Below are positions 12,601-27,600 of a stretch of 64,000 bases of DNA, in pieces. The position numbers and the translations under genes were made by a program. Positions within the stretch are counted from its first letter, which is position 1. The number at the start of each line of letters is the position of its first letter. Origin of the DNA: Astropecten irregularis (Eukaryota > Echinodermata > Asteroidea > Paxillosida > Astropectinidae); assembly GCA_963971285.1 (NCBI GenBank), contig OZ020245.1:16382983-16446982 (forward strand). Reading direction: 5' to 3'. The notes under the pieces were generated by a model. The model saw only the letters and a list, made by a program, of their open reading frames with translations. It was not told the origin of the DNA and did not search any database.

Positions 12601-15600
12601 CATTTTCAGGGGGAGATTTTACAGGCTTCCCAAGATGTTGTTACAGACAGGTCAGTACGTACATGTACATGTGTGCGGATCACCTGTACGTACATGTACA
12701 TACAGTGTATATACGTGCTTGCAGGTCAGTGCAGGTTATTGGTTTGTACGTTCCACACCAACGAAGTCATGAACCAAGACTACAAGAACCCAAACAAAAA
12801 CATTGTTATCAGAACAAGTTCCTGGGATGTGTTTGACAACCCCTACAAACACAGGCCTGTCCACGACTATTTTGACAAGAGTATTTTACATGTTTTGCAA
12901 AGATGCAAAATTTATGGCATGTATTACCTAGCCAAGCACTGAAAGCTAAAAGCACGCACGAGAGCAGATCTTCAAAGCCTAAACGTACGTGCCGGGCTTG
13001 AAAGCATTTTGTGAGTGGCTTGATAGTAAGCATCAAAAAGGAATAAAAAAGAAAAAAAAATCATCTCAGCAAAACAAGATTTTCCAAAGAATTCGGCCTA
13101 ATGACAAAACCGTTGTCATGGCAATGTCAGTAATGGATGAAAGAGACTCTCAGAGATTCCCCAAGTCATGATATTTAATATGCGGCAGTCAGTCTGCAGG
13201 GTAATTAACCAGACCTCGCAGTATATATGCAAAACGGCAAGTTGGTCACATTTGGCACGATTTTTAGCTTGTCTTTTTCTGCATATTAGAGTGTTCAGGT
13301 TCGGCATTCATTTGGTTGAAGTAAGGCTACCTAAAACAATTTTTAAATTCATAAAATTTTATTCATTTATCACAATTCCTGAAAGTGCCTTGCCACCAAC
13401 CCATTCCGCCAAAGAATCAGTTAAATTTCCCAAGGTTTTAGATTTTAGTCCATCCTGCCAGAGAGAGAGAACAGCAACTGTCTTTAGTACCGTATACGAC
13501 TTGCACAAGATTACACAGTGATCATTCTGTCCTAAACAAAAATGAGTTCCAAATAGCATTTGGACTAAGCTGTCAGCCATCTTGGACCCAACAAGAAATA
13601 TCTACAAATCAACAAAAATCTCACCATCCATCACTTTTTGTTAAAGCCCTAAATGATAAACTGTAATTTTCTATTCCCTGGCCAGCATTATGCTTTACCT
13701 GATACCTAATGAAGGTCATATGATCTATACCACTGAAGATTAATTAGGCCGCCAGCTTTCCTCTATTCTTGCGCCCACAGGAAAATACTGTCCAATGATT
13801 TGTTTCTCTTCTGAATTCTGAGCCAATATTCCCAATTTGAATATTCCTGCAGTAAGTGCAGCATTTTCTACAAAAAAAAAAAAATATAGACCCATGTCTT
13901 CAAGTAAACTAGATTGCGATTTTTAATCCCCTCCTATCCTGTTCCCGCTAGCGATACACCACACGTTCTCACACGCATGCCACAACGGACACAACATGCA
14001 AGGCTTAAAAGCTGACAGTCACCGAGAAACATGGAGTACCGCTACTTTGTTGTCTGACTGATTTGAATTGTGGCACCGGGAATTCCTCCAATAAGGGAAA
14101 TTCTCAAGATGTCACTACGCCAAGAAAGATATGGCCATGTCTACACAAGACACTAACTTTACTGATCAACAACTCAACAACAAATCAATGTGATTTGAAT
14201 AGCAGCTTGGCCGGTACTTCGAACGGAAAACCTGCTTAACACACATACGGTACTAACAGTAACTAACAACTCTACGAGATCCCATTCATATTACGCTGTT
14301 CAAGCACATCCTAAACTTACCTTGTTCTATGCTATTAGCTGTTCAAGTAATTGCATACACACAAACAAAAAGAAATAAAGGATACAAATTGATTTATTTT
14401 TGGAAATTCAAGCTGTTGCACTGATGCCAATCGTTGCTTTTTTTTTTGGAGGGGGGTTAAAATGTTTCAGCTTGTATTTTGTATCCACCTTGCCCAGTGA
14501 TTTTCTCATGAAGGAATTGCCGTAAGTCCTTTCTTTTGACACATTCAACCAATACAGAACCATCACAATCATAAATTGTTTGCATAATTCTATCTCCTCA
14601 ACGAATAAAACAATAATAACAGATTAATTCCTGCAACCGCCGAGAAGGGATACAATTCACTCCGCTGTGCTCTAGCTCGGTGGCCTAGCTAGCGGTATGG
14701 CATCTGCACTAGTAAGCAGGAGGTCGTGGGTTCGAATCCCACCTGAGCCAGCGCATGATTTTTTCATGTGTAATGCTTATGTTCGTCATTGAAGGGCAAT
14801 AATTTGTTTGCATAATTCTATCTCTTTGATGAATAAATCAATAATAACATCACAATCATGTTGGACATAAAAGATTTGGTGCAAGATTAACAAATTCTTG
14901 TTTCAACCATTGACCACCCCCCCCCCCCCCCCCAGCAAAAACAAAATCTCACTTCCATACAATAACAAGAATCACAATTTGTTATTCCTCTTTTGCCAAG
15001 AATCAATAATTTTGCCACAATGTAATATCAGAGATACAGTATAAGCATTGGGAGTTGTCATAAAGTTTCTGCTATGATCTAGATTTCAATGGTCAGGAGC
15101 ATTGGTCTAGCATGGCATTTTTCATCGGTGGTAATGGGGACAGTCATTGACAGTCGCATGCTTTTTGATGGCAGGCCATAGATTATAAATAGATGTTTCA
15201 CTTTGTTTGTCTAGCCTCGTTTTCCTTAACTACGTGTAAACATGTACCCATCCAGAGGCCCAACACAAAGTAAATGGAGATGTAGACCGGCGTAATTATA
15301 GCCCAAGTACTCCGATGCTACAATATTCACCAGAAACAGCAATATATAATCCATTAACTATCAGTTTCAGCACAGTTTCATATGATATACATGTAAGGCA
15401 AAGTGGTATTCCCACAGTCAATTACGATTCCTCATTTCTGATGACAATCCTCTCCCTAATGATCACTCTCCCCGCCCCCCGCCCCCAACCCTCTTTAAAT
15501 TGTTTTTCAAAACAGTGACTTCCCTTGGTACACAATGAATATTGTTCACTGCTGCTACAATTTATGGAGTGGTATATAGCATGCATACTTGTAATTTATT

Positions 15601-18600
15601 ACATTTTCATCAGAAAGTCGGTATCAAACGCAACGGAGGGCATTTAAATTTTCATTTCATTCCCACAAACATCTCAGCAATTATATAATGCAACTTCTTA
15701 TTAAGGGAATTCGTCTTTTTTGATTGAGGGACTGCAGAGAGAGAGAGATTTGCGTGCCTTTCCTGAAAAAAAAAAGAACACAGACAAAAGAAAACCTACT
15801 TTTTCCGATGACGATGGCCAAGTCCTCTCCAGCAACGTTCTTGTCATCTTCGTCAACGGAGATTGGTGAAAGCACAGAGCCTGCTGAGGAAGACGTCCAA
15901 GAAAGACAGAACAAGAGTCAGAGCCAGGGTTCGACACAGGACAGGACGGAAAACTCTACCACTTCCTGTTGCCAGGTAACACAAGAGGATAACCTCCCCT
16001 TTCAAGGAACTTTAATACGGCGGTAAAAAAATAAAGGCAGCACATAGACGAACGCCGGGAAATGATGCATAATGAACGTACAAGTCCTAACAAACAATCC
16101 TTACTTTCAGGCCTGGAATTTGGTTCTGAAAGGGGCAAGGCCACTTTTCAATTGCAAGGAGCATTTCCATTTGAAAATCATAATGTCTATGGAAACATTT
16201 GAAGGGGCACCAAGGCCAAGAACCAGGGCAACGAAGGCCATGGCCTCCGTGGCCTCTGTTAAATTCCAGGCTTGTACTTTGATGCTGATTTGACATCACT
16301 TCAGTTTATACAGTGGAAAGTCAACAAAATGAAGATAGATGATTTAATTACAAGCACAGAGCCCAATTTTAAATGACTAAGCAGAACCAAAAATCACTCT
16401 AATTTCAATGAAGAAACTTGTCCCTGAAACTAAAATCAATCCTTAATACATTTCTTTTCTCATGACTCCAATGGCTGGGCAAACTTTCTCTGATCCGTCA
16501 CTCACCTTTCGGCTGTCGTTTCTTGTCCCGCCCATTTTGCATCTTGGCAAGGGTGGGGACCGGTGGGGATTCGGACCTTCCATTGTTGCTGTACCCCTGG
16601 CCCACGATGCTGACGTCGGACGTGGGCTTGTCGCGGAATGTTACTCCCGAAGAAGGGCTGTACTCGAAGGCGTTGGGGTTGGATGACTCCTCGGGCTGCT
16701 CCATGGAATCTGAACGGTTACCTTTGCCAGAGGACGACCGGGCCATCCGTGGCTTGGTGCTGAAAGGAACGTCCGAGCTAGATTTCTTTCTAAAGAGCGA
16801 AGACCAAGACAAAATCAGAGCAAGGTTCATTAGTAAAAGAAATAAAGGCCAGTCTTTGCTCCCAAATACCAACTTCACTCAGTCTGTTATTTGTCTTCCT
16901 GCCACTGCCTAAAATTGTATTCCAACGTTGGTATTTTACATCCTGATCTCTGTTGCATGTCAAGACAAATATCACCTAAAAGATTACAACACTACCTTGA
17001 ACAGTTCCTAAATCATGCTGACAGCTACATAAAATTTCAACCTGCTTAATTCCCAACAATATATAACAGTTGATCAGAATTGCTTTCAGTAAAAAAACAC
17101 TTTCACAAAGTTCAATAGTACACAAATTTCATAGCTACAACTAGCAGATGAACAGCCTTTATGTATTTTTAAAAAATAAAATATAAGGGCCTAGAGTGGT
17201 TCCATTTTCCTATTCCATAGAATGGATGTTGTTTTGTAAGAGCTTGCTTCTATCATTCTGTCAAGCAAAAGTTAAATTTTGGCCATGTACTTCAGTGAGC
17301 TAGACATGATACAAATTGAATTGGTAATTGGCTTATTTCTACATCGTTGTTTACACGGCAATCAAGCACAGCTTGCTTGTAAATTATCTTCCCCCACCAG
17401 GCAATGCATTTTCTATCTGTATGAGCAATTTTAGCCCACGCTTTTTGGTTATCAAATTACATATAAATTGATCAAAATGTGTCTGCAATGTAATGACTAC
17501 TGAAGTAAAATAGATTAATGTGGCAGCCATATTTGTTTTGGTAACGCTGTCTCTGTTTTATTTTTCTGCTAAGTTGGTTTTTGTTGTCAGTTTTGCATTT
17601 ATTCAAGTGTTAATGTTTTGTGTTTTTCCGCTTTTCGTTTGGCTATGTATTTTGCTCTTGTTGGTCAAATAAATAATAATAAAAGTAATATCGCACCTCC
17701 ATTGTTGGGATGATGCCACGAAAGTTGCACCAGGTATCTACATGTATAAAGCATGTTTACATGTGGCTTTGATTTGCATGCAAACAGTTTTGTCAAGCTG
17801 GCCACATAATATTGAAAGACAAATGCCCTTGGATGAGCATATATGTAAGGACCCCATTATATGGCATGACAGAAAGGAGGCAACCAGAAATTGACATGAG
17901 TTTCATCTACAGATGCCTTGCTGGAATCTTAAGCCCTCTTTTTCTTTGAAAAGGGAACAAAACACAATTAACTAGAGCAGGATTCGAACCAGCAACCTCC
18001 GGAATACTGTAATGGTGCCCTTACCAACTGAACTTTCGAACTCTACATGTATGTTTGCGGTGTCCCTAATAGTCAATTATCGTTTGTTTGTTGGATACTG
18101 AATATGTATTAAGCAATGGCTGCCATTTCTAAACAGTCCATGAGGCTGCGTCTGGCATTACAAGCACTCCAAGTTATTTGTTCAATCAATCCTCTCCCCG
18201 TACATTGTTTCAGCGACCTTGGCCAACCGTTCACCGCTAATTATGAAATTGATTCTGCACAAAACTGCTCATTTAATTGCCTCGTTAGAGAAATTACCTG
18301 CGTCAACATTGGATTTTAAAAGGCTGCCATTGTTGCTTAACAACATTAGAGAGAGTTGATCGTCAGGACAACCTGACTCACACACTAGGGGCCTGTTTGT
18401 TTATTCACACAGGATCCCAGATTTGCGGATCCATGCCCTATGTAGGGTATGCTAAAATGGGATCCGGATTCGCGGAATCCGTGATCCTTTGCGTTAAACA
18501 AACAGGCCCTTTATGTACAGTGAATGTATGTCCATGATGAGATGCACAATGCAATTTTGATGCTAATTTTCAGAGGTACACCACCACCATTCTGCTGTCC

Positions 18601-21600
18601 AAGCTATTGACAAATGTACTTTATCATGCCATGCCCAGAGGGTCATAAGAAACAAAAACAAGGCATCTGACAGAGGAATCAGTGTTAGGTCATTCACCTT
18701 CGTTAGTTTCTTCCTATCTCAATCCTCATATCACGCCAGAGGGCAACACTGACTTGCAATATCAACGGTCATCTTCAATTGATGAATGGTTTTTCTCTTT
18801 TTCAATATCGTTTACAATAAAGACTGACCCAGTTAACCAAGCCTTCGGGCCATGGGCTTTTTGGGCTGCTGTCGATGGTTTTAATTGATTTTCAAGGTGA
18901 CTGAACACATGAAAATGACTTTCATTTGCCCTTTAAATGTTTTTTTTCAAGGGGATGTACAATTTTGAAACAAAAACAAATCCCATGAAACAGAACCAAT
19001 TTATTTCCACTCTGTCCTATTTTCAAAAGGCTTTTTCCCATAAAATATGCAAATTAGACTCGGGTATAAATCTAAAATTTAGCACTACTTGCCAAAAGAC
19101 AATGCTAATTGTGAATGTGCTCTCACACCATATATACCGACAACATTGTATGCTCAAACAATACTTTCCAAACTAGTTTCCTAATAATTTCATGGAATGG
19201 GTCAACTGGCCTTCTTACATGCAAAAAGTCCTTACAATTTTGGTACAAAAACAAATCTGATACCAGATGTCTGGCAACAAATTGGTTGCAGGTGACTTCA
19301 GCAAAATCAGCAATCTTTGATGACAAACACAGCTCATTCTGTACTGCACAGCTTTGCCTAGCACAAGTAAGCACTGCGTATCTATGCACACATTTCACAA
19401 ACTTCCTCCATGGTTGGCGAGCATGAAACAGAAGCTTCACTGAAAATTTATGAGTGTGTGTGGCAGACATTAGAAACTGTCATCAACGAAGGCCGTTGCC
19501 ATTAAGAATGTGCGTGAGAAGCAAGGTCTCAGCTATTGCCGCACGCTTGACTTACCCTTTCTTCTTAGCCATGGGGTATCTTTCCAGTGAGTCCTCAACT
19601 TTGCTACTGTTCATCGTGGACAGCATGCTGAAGAAGCCGCTCTCATCCAGCGGTGAGGAGGTTGACGAGAGGTTGTTGTTAGACTGTGAGTGCTTCTCCT
19701 GATCCCGGGAGGCGAGCTTCTCCGCCCGCTTCTTGGCAGCGCTGCTTCGCACCTTCTCCAAGGAGCCAAGCTGTGAACAAGGGCAAAACATTTGAAAATT
19801 TCAACTTCTGAGTTTACACAACAAACAAACAAAACAAACAAACAAATTACCCAAAGCATGGATTTACACTGAAATGACTTTCCATGTTTCCAGCTGACAA
19901 AATGAAATTAGGATCATCCTTTTTTAAACCTGCAAAACATAAGAAAATGCAAGTGTTAAGTGGAATTTCCCACAGTGCTTAGTGGTGCAGTCCACATGTC
20001 AAAGAGATACATCATACAGAATAGCCAAGGAGGATGGATTTCTTGTTGATGCATGTAATTCTCTTCTTTTTTCTACATGAATGCTCCCTCACTTTATCCT
20101 GAACTGATAAACAGCTCTTCCACAGTTGACTCATGGCTCAAATTGCAGCGCCTGGGACAGCAAACACGTCTTGAGGGGGGTATCTGGGGGCGGGGACATC
20201 TTCTACGGTAGTTCAGCTTATAAACCGCAAATGAAATCAGTAACGTGTCAAAAAAAAAAAAAATTCAGAGGCCAGGTGTCTTTGCCAGCTGACTTTCCAT
20301 AGCAATGGCATTTCACACAACAACCGCCGGCACTTTTTTTCTTGGGCTGGGTGAAAATCAAATCACCACATCTAAAACAGGCACTAGCTTTTCAATCTCA
20401 AGGTTTTGGGTTTTCTTTCCCACCGACAACCAGCCAAGGTGGGATGGCATCTTGTCCTGTCAGCTTGTCTTTTAGGTTGGTTTTTGTTGTTTTTTATATT
20501 TTGCATCGCCAAGTGGACTGGATTATGAGCAACACAACCTGAACAATTTATAGGTATTGATTTTCTGGGCCTAAAAATGATCTGGCTTAGGATCCCCAAG
20601 GTTGCCATCTTATCTTACGGAACTAAAATAACGGTAACGGCGGAACACTTTATACGTAGAGTTAAGACACAGGCACATCTAATAATAGAGTGATACATGT
20701 ACTTTTTGCATGATACATGTACATGTACATGTGAGCCAAACATTCTTCTTTATGATCATAAAATGGCTTTCAGAGTGCAAAAGTGCAACCATAAACATGC
20801 TTAGTAAGACTTGAAGCTATGCATGGTGGAAGTACTAAAAGAAGATAGGTTTGCAGTGACATCATGTAATCTCTTCTGTGAGAGTGTGTGGTTCTGAGAA
20901 GAACCATAGGTATTAAACATACCAAAAATGTTTAAAACAATAAACATGCTGTGTAAGTTAAATCAAATAATAATAATAAGTCAATTCTAACTCCAATTTT
21001 TACATATCATTTCTCTTTCTCTACTTTGTTTTGAAGTCAGAGATTCCCCTTAGGTCATGTACAGTATCTTCTGTACAATATGCAAAGTCTTGGACCGCAC
21101 ATCGAGATAACATTTGTATCAAATTATTTTGTCCTGTTTTGTCATCCCTTCTCTAAATGCAGGAACGTTCAAGAGGCCTCAGGGACAAATTGGTGATCTG
21201 CAAGCCCACGCCAAATATAACTACACGCTGAATAAAATCTAATTATTTCACCTTTACGCCTTGTCACACACTGTCTTAATGATTAACTGGAGGAGAATAC
21301 TAGTGCTGCTACAAGTCATATGTGCTGAATAAGTGAATTTTGCTGCCCCAGTGGGGTGTCAGCACTACTAAATATGAATGTGTGATTTTCTTTAAATTTG
21401 CCTTTTTCAGGGGAGCAGCTTGCATTTTTGGACTCCAAGTACGACAGTTGACATGAATTTGATTAACTTCAATTTCCATGCCTACACAGCCACTGATGGC
21501 CGAGTAATTCGTTTCTTCTTTTTTTAACACTTGAAACCCCAGATCCTCCTCATTCGCCATCTCTTGACTGCTTCCTGAAGTCACTGCATGTACAGTACAT

Positions 21601-24600
21601 GAAGACGTAAGGACTCCCATATTACACTACTGCTAAGATAACACTAGACAGGGTACGGCGTATTCTTATTGAGGAGTGACTAAACAGATGAAAGTGTATC
21701 ATCCTGCTATCCCGGTGGACAGCCTAGGGGTGTTCCAACCCCTATTCAGTCCATCACAGTAATCCCCCATCCCTCCCCATCAAGTAATACAAAATTCATG
21801 TGAATGCCAACATTTGAGAGCGAGATACACCTCAAGCTCGGTGACAAGAAACGTTGCGACTTTTTACATGTAACATTGTGATGAAGAATCTTGGTGGAAC
21901 TGCCCCCAGTGTCAATCTACAGATTTGAATTTACATATACATGTAGGTCACGAATCATTTGCACTGGTTGAGCCTAGCCTTATGGCGTCAGCAGTGTTTA
22001 CAATCAGAATGCAATGTTCATGAATAAAACATCAATTCACAAGGCCACTTAAAGGCCGAGTTATAAATGTACATCCTTGCAAATTGTGACTGAAATTTGA
22101 CTTCATAAGTTCATGACAAACGAGTCACGCTGAAGCTGAAAGTGAAATGTTTGCGGAAATGTGTTGTGAAATTAGCCACTTGTAATTCATCATATTTCAC
22201 TTACCACTGCAATTGCATTATATCATTCTTCAAAACAAGGATGAAAAAAGTGACATCCCAAAAGTATCTCAGACAATGTTTAGAGAATTTAATTAAGTCC
22301 TCTTGAGGTGAGGTGAGAGATGGTAACTAGACTGTCTGACATCCATGCTTTTTAATCAAAAGTGAAATCATTAGTGCCAAATACTCTTCCTGAAATTATT
22401 AATCAACCGTGGCATTATTTCCACCATTTGCCAATTTAAAAAAATGAAAAAAGAAACAGGTGATGTTGAGAGGCAGTATACTATTTCATTAGCATGTAAT
22501 ATTCATGAAAAGACTTAATATTCATGACAATATATTGAACATTTATAAGGATATATTGAATATTCATAAGGATGAGTACTCACATCAGGTATGTCTTCAT
22601 CATCCGATGATTCAAAGTCGTCCGTGTATATCTGGTCAAAGTCCACGATGCCATCCGATCCCTTGAAGCCTTGGTTTCTCTCCAGCGGGTCCAAGATGGT
22701 TCGGTTCTGTCCCCTGCGGCCAGCCGACCGGGCCAGGGTGGCCTTGAGAGGGATCGGGGAGGCCGTAGCGATGCCCTTGGACTTCTTGGGGTCATACTCT
22801 GGGGACCAATCAGGGAGATTCGCTGGATCTAGAGTGATGAAACAGGGAAAATACTAAGTGTTAATAAACAGTATCAAGGAATGTATGTGTAATGATTCAT
22901 CCATGCATCAATATTTGAAGTTACAGTATAACAGATGTTGGAATATGAGGCTACAATAAACATAATTCATATCGGGGTACTTTTGACTTTTGACAATTTA
23001 ATAAAAAAAATTGCTAGTCAAATGGACAAGAACAGTCTGGATAGGTGCATCGATCAAGACTGTGAGCGGACAAGCAGATTCTATTAGAGAACCATTGTAT
23101 CCTCCACTACACCTGTGTTACCGCAATCCAATTCCATTAAAAAAGTTTCCATGATTAGAATGCTAAATCCTTAAAGCAAAAACTGGCTTCTTTCTGAGTT
23201 TTAAGGGTAACTCTCGCTTCAATATATACAGAAGCTGCCTGGATGAAAAGATGGGGACAGGTTTAATACTCACCAGGCCGTGCGTTGGTCTTCTTCTTCC
23301 CCTTCGGTCCCTCGTCCGGCAGAAAATGGGCCTCTGGCCACGAGTTGGACAAACTCTTCCTGTAGCCCCTCGAGCCGCTACCACCGACGCTCCCGTTCTC
23401 CCTCAAGTTGCCCGCTCCGAACGAGGCCACGTACTTATCCTGCTGGGGATGCCTGACCTCGGGGTCGTCATACTCGTGCCGGATGCTGTTACGTTTCTTG
23501 AGGATCGTGGCCATGTTACCCGCAAAGGGGTCGTGCCCACCTAGGACGAAAACAGAAAAAGAAAAATTCATCAATAAAAAAAATTAAAAACCATGTTTCC
23601 CTGCTTTAGGTGGTCATTGCAATGAGATGGAATTTTAGGGGGTCAACATTTTCTACTGTGTGAGTATGGTTGCTAATCTGATTTCACTATGGAATCTAAA
23701 CCCCATTCCCAACATTGAGCCAGAAAAATGTTAAATTCAGTCATGTATAATATAGCTCTAATGTAGGAATATGTAATGTAGCATTGCAAAGCGTCCGTGT
23801 TAAGTTGCAAATTCTTGTCATTTAAAATCAAATTTCCACTTGAATTACAGCTTGAGGGATTCCTGTCATTTCCAACATGACTAGTAATTAACAGGTATGC
23901 AGCGAGTGCTAAATGACATGTTCTTGGCGCGATTAAGGCAAGGACAAATTTTCCGCGCGACAAAATGGATGCACACCAAGCGCGAGGGGATAATGTGCGC
24001 ATTGCCGCATCACTTTCACCCCGCAATTTGATCTCTTAAAGGGGCAGCGGCAATACGTGCATTTCCTGATTAAGGACCACTTCCATTTAATGGTTATTAG
24101 CATGATCTACATGCACATGCACATGTACGTGTATGGTATCCTGTACAAGTGCACACCTAAGGAAGCTTACCAACTCAAGGGCACCAGTCTCTCTGGTTGC
24201 CTTGGAAATTGAGGCAGTTGTTCACTGACCCATGACAGGATATTAGATACACTGTATGACTGATTAGGTAGGAGACAAATTGTCGCCTAGGGACAATATT
24301 AATCAACTTGAATTTTGGGTTTGAAACCAAATTTAGCTTTGGAAGTGAACGCCGCAACTTGTACATGTATGCTTGGGGCATGTAAATATCAATATAATGA
24401 ACTCTTTACAATTTTAAGTATCAAATTCTGGTAAATGTCATCCTTGTATAACTGCAATATGTACCTTTTATTCTAGAAAATGCACACAATTTGTATCAAA
24501 GGAATGGGCACACAAATACTAAATTGCTGGTGTCCAAAATGGGATCTGGTTACATGTACATATTAAAAGTGCCTCAAGGATAGGTTTGGGACAGTTAAAG

Positions 24601-27600
24601 TGTCAACAATCCGACTGAGGTTGGGTAAGGTACATGTAGTGCTAGAGTCAAGGATAAGATTGGTGTAGGGCTAGCATCAAGGATTATTTATTAGGGTATT
24701 ATCAAGGATTATATTTGGGTAGGGCTAGTATCAATTGATTAAAGTGGGGTAGTATCAAGGATTAGATTAGGGTAGTATTAAGGATTAGATTAGGGTAGTA
24801 TCAAGGATTACAGGTTAGGGTAGTATCAAGGATTACATTAGGGAAGTATCAAGGATTACATTAGGGAAGTATCAAGGATTATATTAGGGTAGTATCAAGG
24901 ATTAGATTAGGGTAGTATCAAGGATTAGATTAGGGTAGTATCAAGGATTAGATTAGGGTAGTATCAAGGATTACATTAGGGAAGTATCAAGGATTAGATT
25001 GGTAGTGCTACGTACATGTATCAAGGATTGGATTAGGGTAGGGCTAAGGATAAGATTATGATAGTGCTAGTATCTTTCTATCAAGGATTTAAACAAGGTA
25101 GTGCAATACACATGTCAATGGGGAGGTACTTGTGTCAAGGATTACGTGCTAATCAAGGTAGTACAGTGGACTTTGATCAAAGATTGGATCAGGGTAGTAC
25201 ATTGTACACTGTAAATATGCATGTAACAGTGACAAGGTTAAGAATGGGGTAATTAGTGCTGTTTAGGATAAGATTGAGTGTAGTATCAAGACATCAATCG
25301 GAATAGTATTCAAGTCAAGGATTAGATTGGCTAGTGCTAGTGTCAAAGAAATAGATTCACTGAATATCTATCGGGAATGTACTATTATCAATGATCAGAT
25401 TGAGGAAGAAATGTTGTAGAATTAGACTGGAGTAAAGCGTCCATTAGTATTGAAGGATTCTCTGGGGTATTGTAAGTGTAAGGATGGGATAGAGAAAGAT
25501 CAATCAATCCATCCAATCAGTGAGCAAAAACCATGTATTCAAATTGATTGAAAGTTTTATGATTGGAGCATTGAAAACACAAACCACCGTCATAAGAGGA
25601 ACTTGATGCCCTTAGGCACAAACTGCTTTCACACTATGAATACACTGATCTAGTAGGCCACGCCCACCATAGAAACTTAAAGTAAACTCAATGAAAATTG
25701 TGTAGTAAAGATTACAAAATTTTAAAAATGTTGTGGGACAGAATGGCGGCAATTTGTCGGACCTTAAATAACGCGTTGTGATTGGTAAAATTATCAAGGG
25801 GCGTAGCCTGCTGGATCGGTGTATTGCGAGGTTTGTGACTTTGTGAGTGAGAACAGTTTGTGCTGTGAAAGCAATTGGCGGGTCAAACACAAACCATTTA
25901 AGTCTGTGAACAGCGCCCTCTAGTGGAAATACAAAGTTCATTGAAAACAATATGATGCACAAATTCATCTTGGCCCGAGGCTAAGAATGATGGAGACAGG
26001 CAGATGTACAGAACAGTAACCCCAGACAATCCGGATATTATTGACATGTGTTAAAGGATGGGATTCTAGTTAACATGGTGTGTGTGTCGGAGCATGGTCA
26101 GCGTCAAGGATGGAGTGGGTACCAAGAGAAGGCAGTTCTGACATTAACAAGAGTTCCACACAATATTAACAGTGCAAGAGAAGGCCATGTACATGTAGGT
26201 GGTGGGCATGCATGGGAGGGTTGCCATGTTATTACCAAGATAGTCCTCATCCGTCTTGCTTTCCTCTTTAATACGCCAGGGACTCCAATCTGACAGCCGA
26301 GAAATTCGGGTAGAAACGTTGCGCCAAAAAGGTTACAAATTCAAATGATCTAGGCTATTTTGTTTTTTGCCAAACTGTATTGTGTGAATAACAATAACAG
26401 GTACTGTAAAACGGCTAGGTTGGGATATGACATGTATGGTGTCCATATACATGTATATCGGTACCCTCACAACAAATTTGCATGATTCCATTTTACAGTG
26501 CATATTCGGTACAGATTTTCTTCAAAATTGTAATCTATTTAGGCACATCACTTGAGAGAATGTTTGAGGGCAATGTTTTAATTCAACCTACCTCTCCCAT
26601 GTTTGATTCAAGTTTCTGACCAATATTTGACATGCCAGGCAGGGTTCTAGCCAGACCAATTTTAGTGGTGGGCTCTAGAAATGAAGTTGAGCCGTGGTGA
26701 GAAAAATGCAGCGCAACATGATCAAGGTCCAGGGCCAACATTTTCACCGTTCCGACGGCAGCACCATTTAATGGTATAAAGCTACATTTTAAGGATTGAT
26801 ATTCAATGAATTTGAGGTGTATAACAGAAAAGAGTGAACTTCTATTCAGGAATGTGATAAAAATTCACAATATTGACAATACTTTTTTTCACTCTGCGGA
26901 AATTCGTGCTGGGCGGCAGAGTTTATTTTAGACCTAAGTTCCGGGCACAAATTTCCAGTGCCGGGCTGGCCCGCCCAGCGCCGCCCACCGTGGCTAGAAC
27001 CCTGATGCCAGGAAGATACCTGGATCTGATGCATTTTTGCCATTTTACAAGTTTGACAGGCCTTGGCCAACAATCTTCTGGAGGAAAAAAAATCAGTACT
27101 TAATGCTCTGAATGCCGAATTTCTGCCATGCGTTTAAAAATAAAACACCATGGACTCTTTCTAAACTGAAGAACATTATCCTAAAACTTGGAGGAGTCAA
27201 TTGAATTCATGCCAGTTTGGTGAATGAAGCACCTGCCTGATTCCCAGTGCTTTTCTGTCAGACTGAATCAATTAAATTAGGCACAGAAAAAATGTGACAT
27301 CTGAGGCTGACCCTACGAGTTTCTGTACAACTACAAGTAAATTTTGCACAAAATAGAATCACACAAGTTTGGTGAGTGTATACTGAAAGCATACAGATCC
27401 GGACGAAAAGAATGAGAATATATATGTAGCATTGCTCTACAAATCCGAATTTGTAATTTTATCAAAAGCTTCATGTAGGCCTAAGTAGCTACGTACTATG
27501 TACAAGAAGCTAACGGCCTAAGCACACATTGTAGCCCCACGTACATATACAATACATAAATGAAACTCCACGCACAGAGACGTGTGAGGAAATTTCAAAT

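Larger units (their letters stand above)
10341..15799 (-). other. TOGARAM1 intron 8
   Basis: Carries a hAT-like MITE (12193-12385), ACATGTAC repeats near 12660-12710, a tRNA-like SINE (14672-14855), a C17 run at 14917-14933 and no exon that I can support. The open frames at 10930-11385 and 13168-13521 look random. Confidence 0.6.
16790..19555 (-). other. TOGARAM1 intron 6
   Basis: Holds a truncated tRNA-derived SINE near 17947-18100 and a GGCCTGTTTGTTTA inverted-repeat element at 18388-18510. No coding signal seen. Confidence 0.55.

Noticed and set aside
14676-14752. Possible functional tRNA gene
   Set aside because: The B-box is good but the acceptor stem pairs imperfectly, a repeat tail follows, and a diverged copy occurs at 1880-2012, so it is a SINE head.
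22580-22795. Open frame MTPRSPRASL... on the minus strand
   Set aside because: It overlaps TOGARAM1 exon 5 in the wrong frame; the phase-compatible frame (PDWSPEYDPKK...) joins exons 4 and 6.
24748-25010. CRISPR-like array
   Set aside because: Units are head-to-tail 23-mers without unique spacers in an intron of an animal gene; it is a minisatellite.
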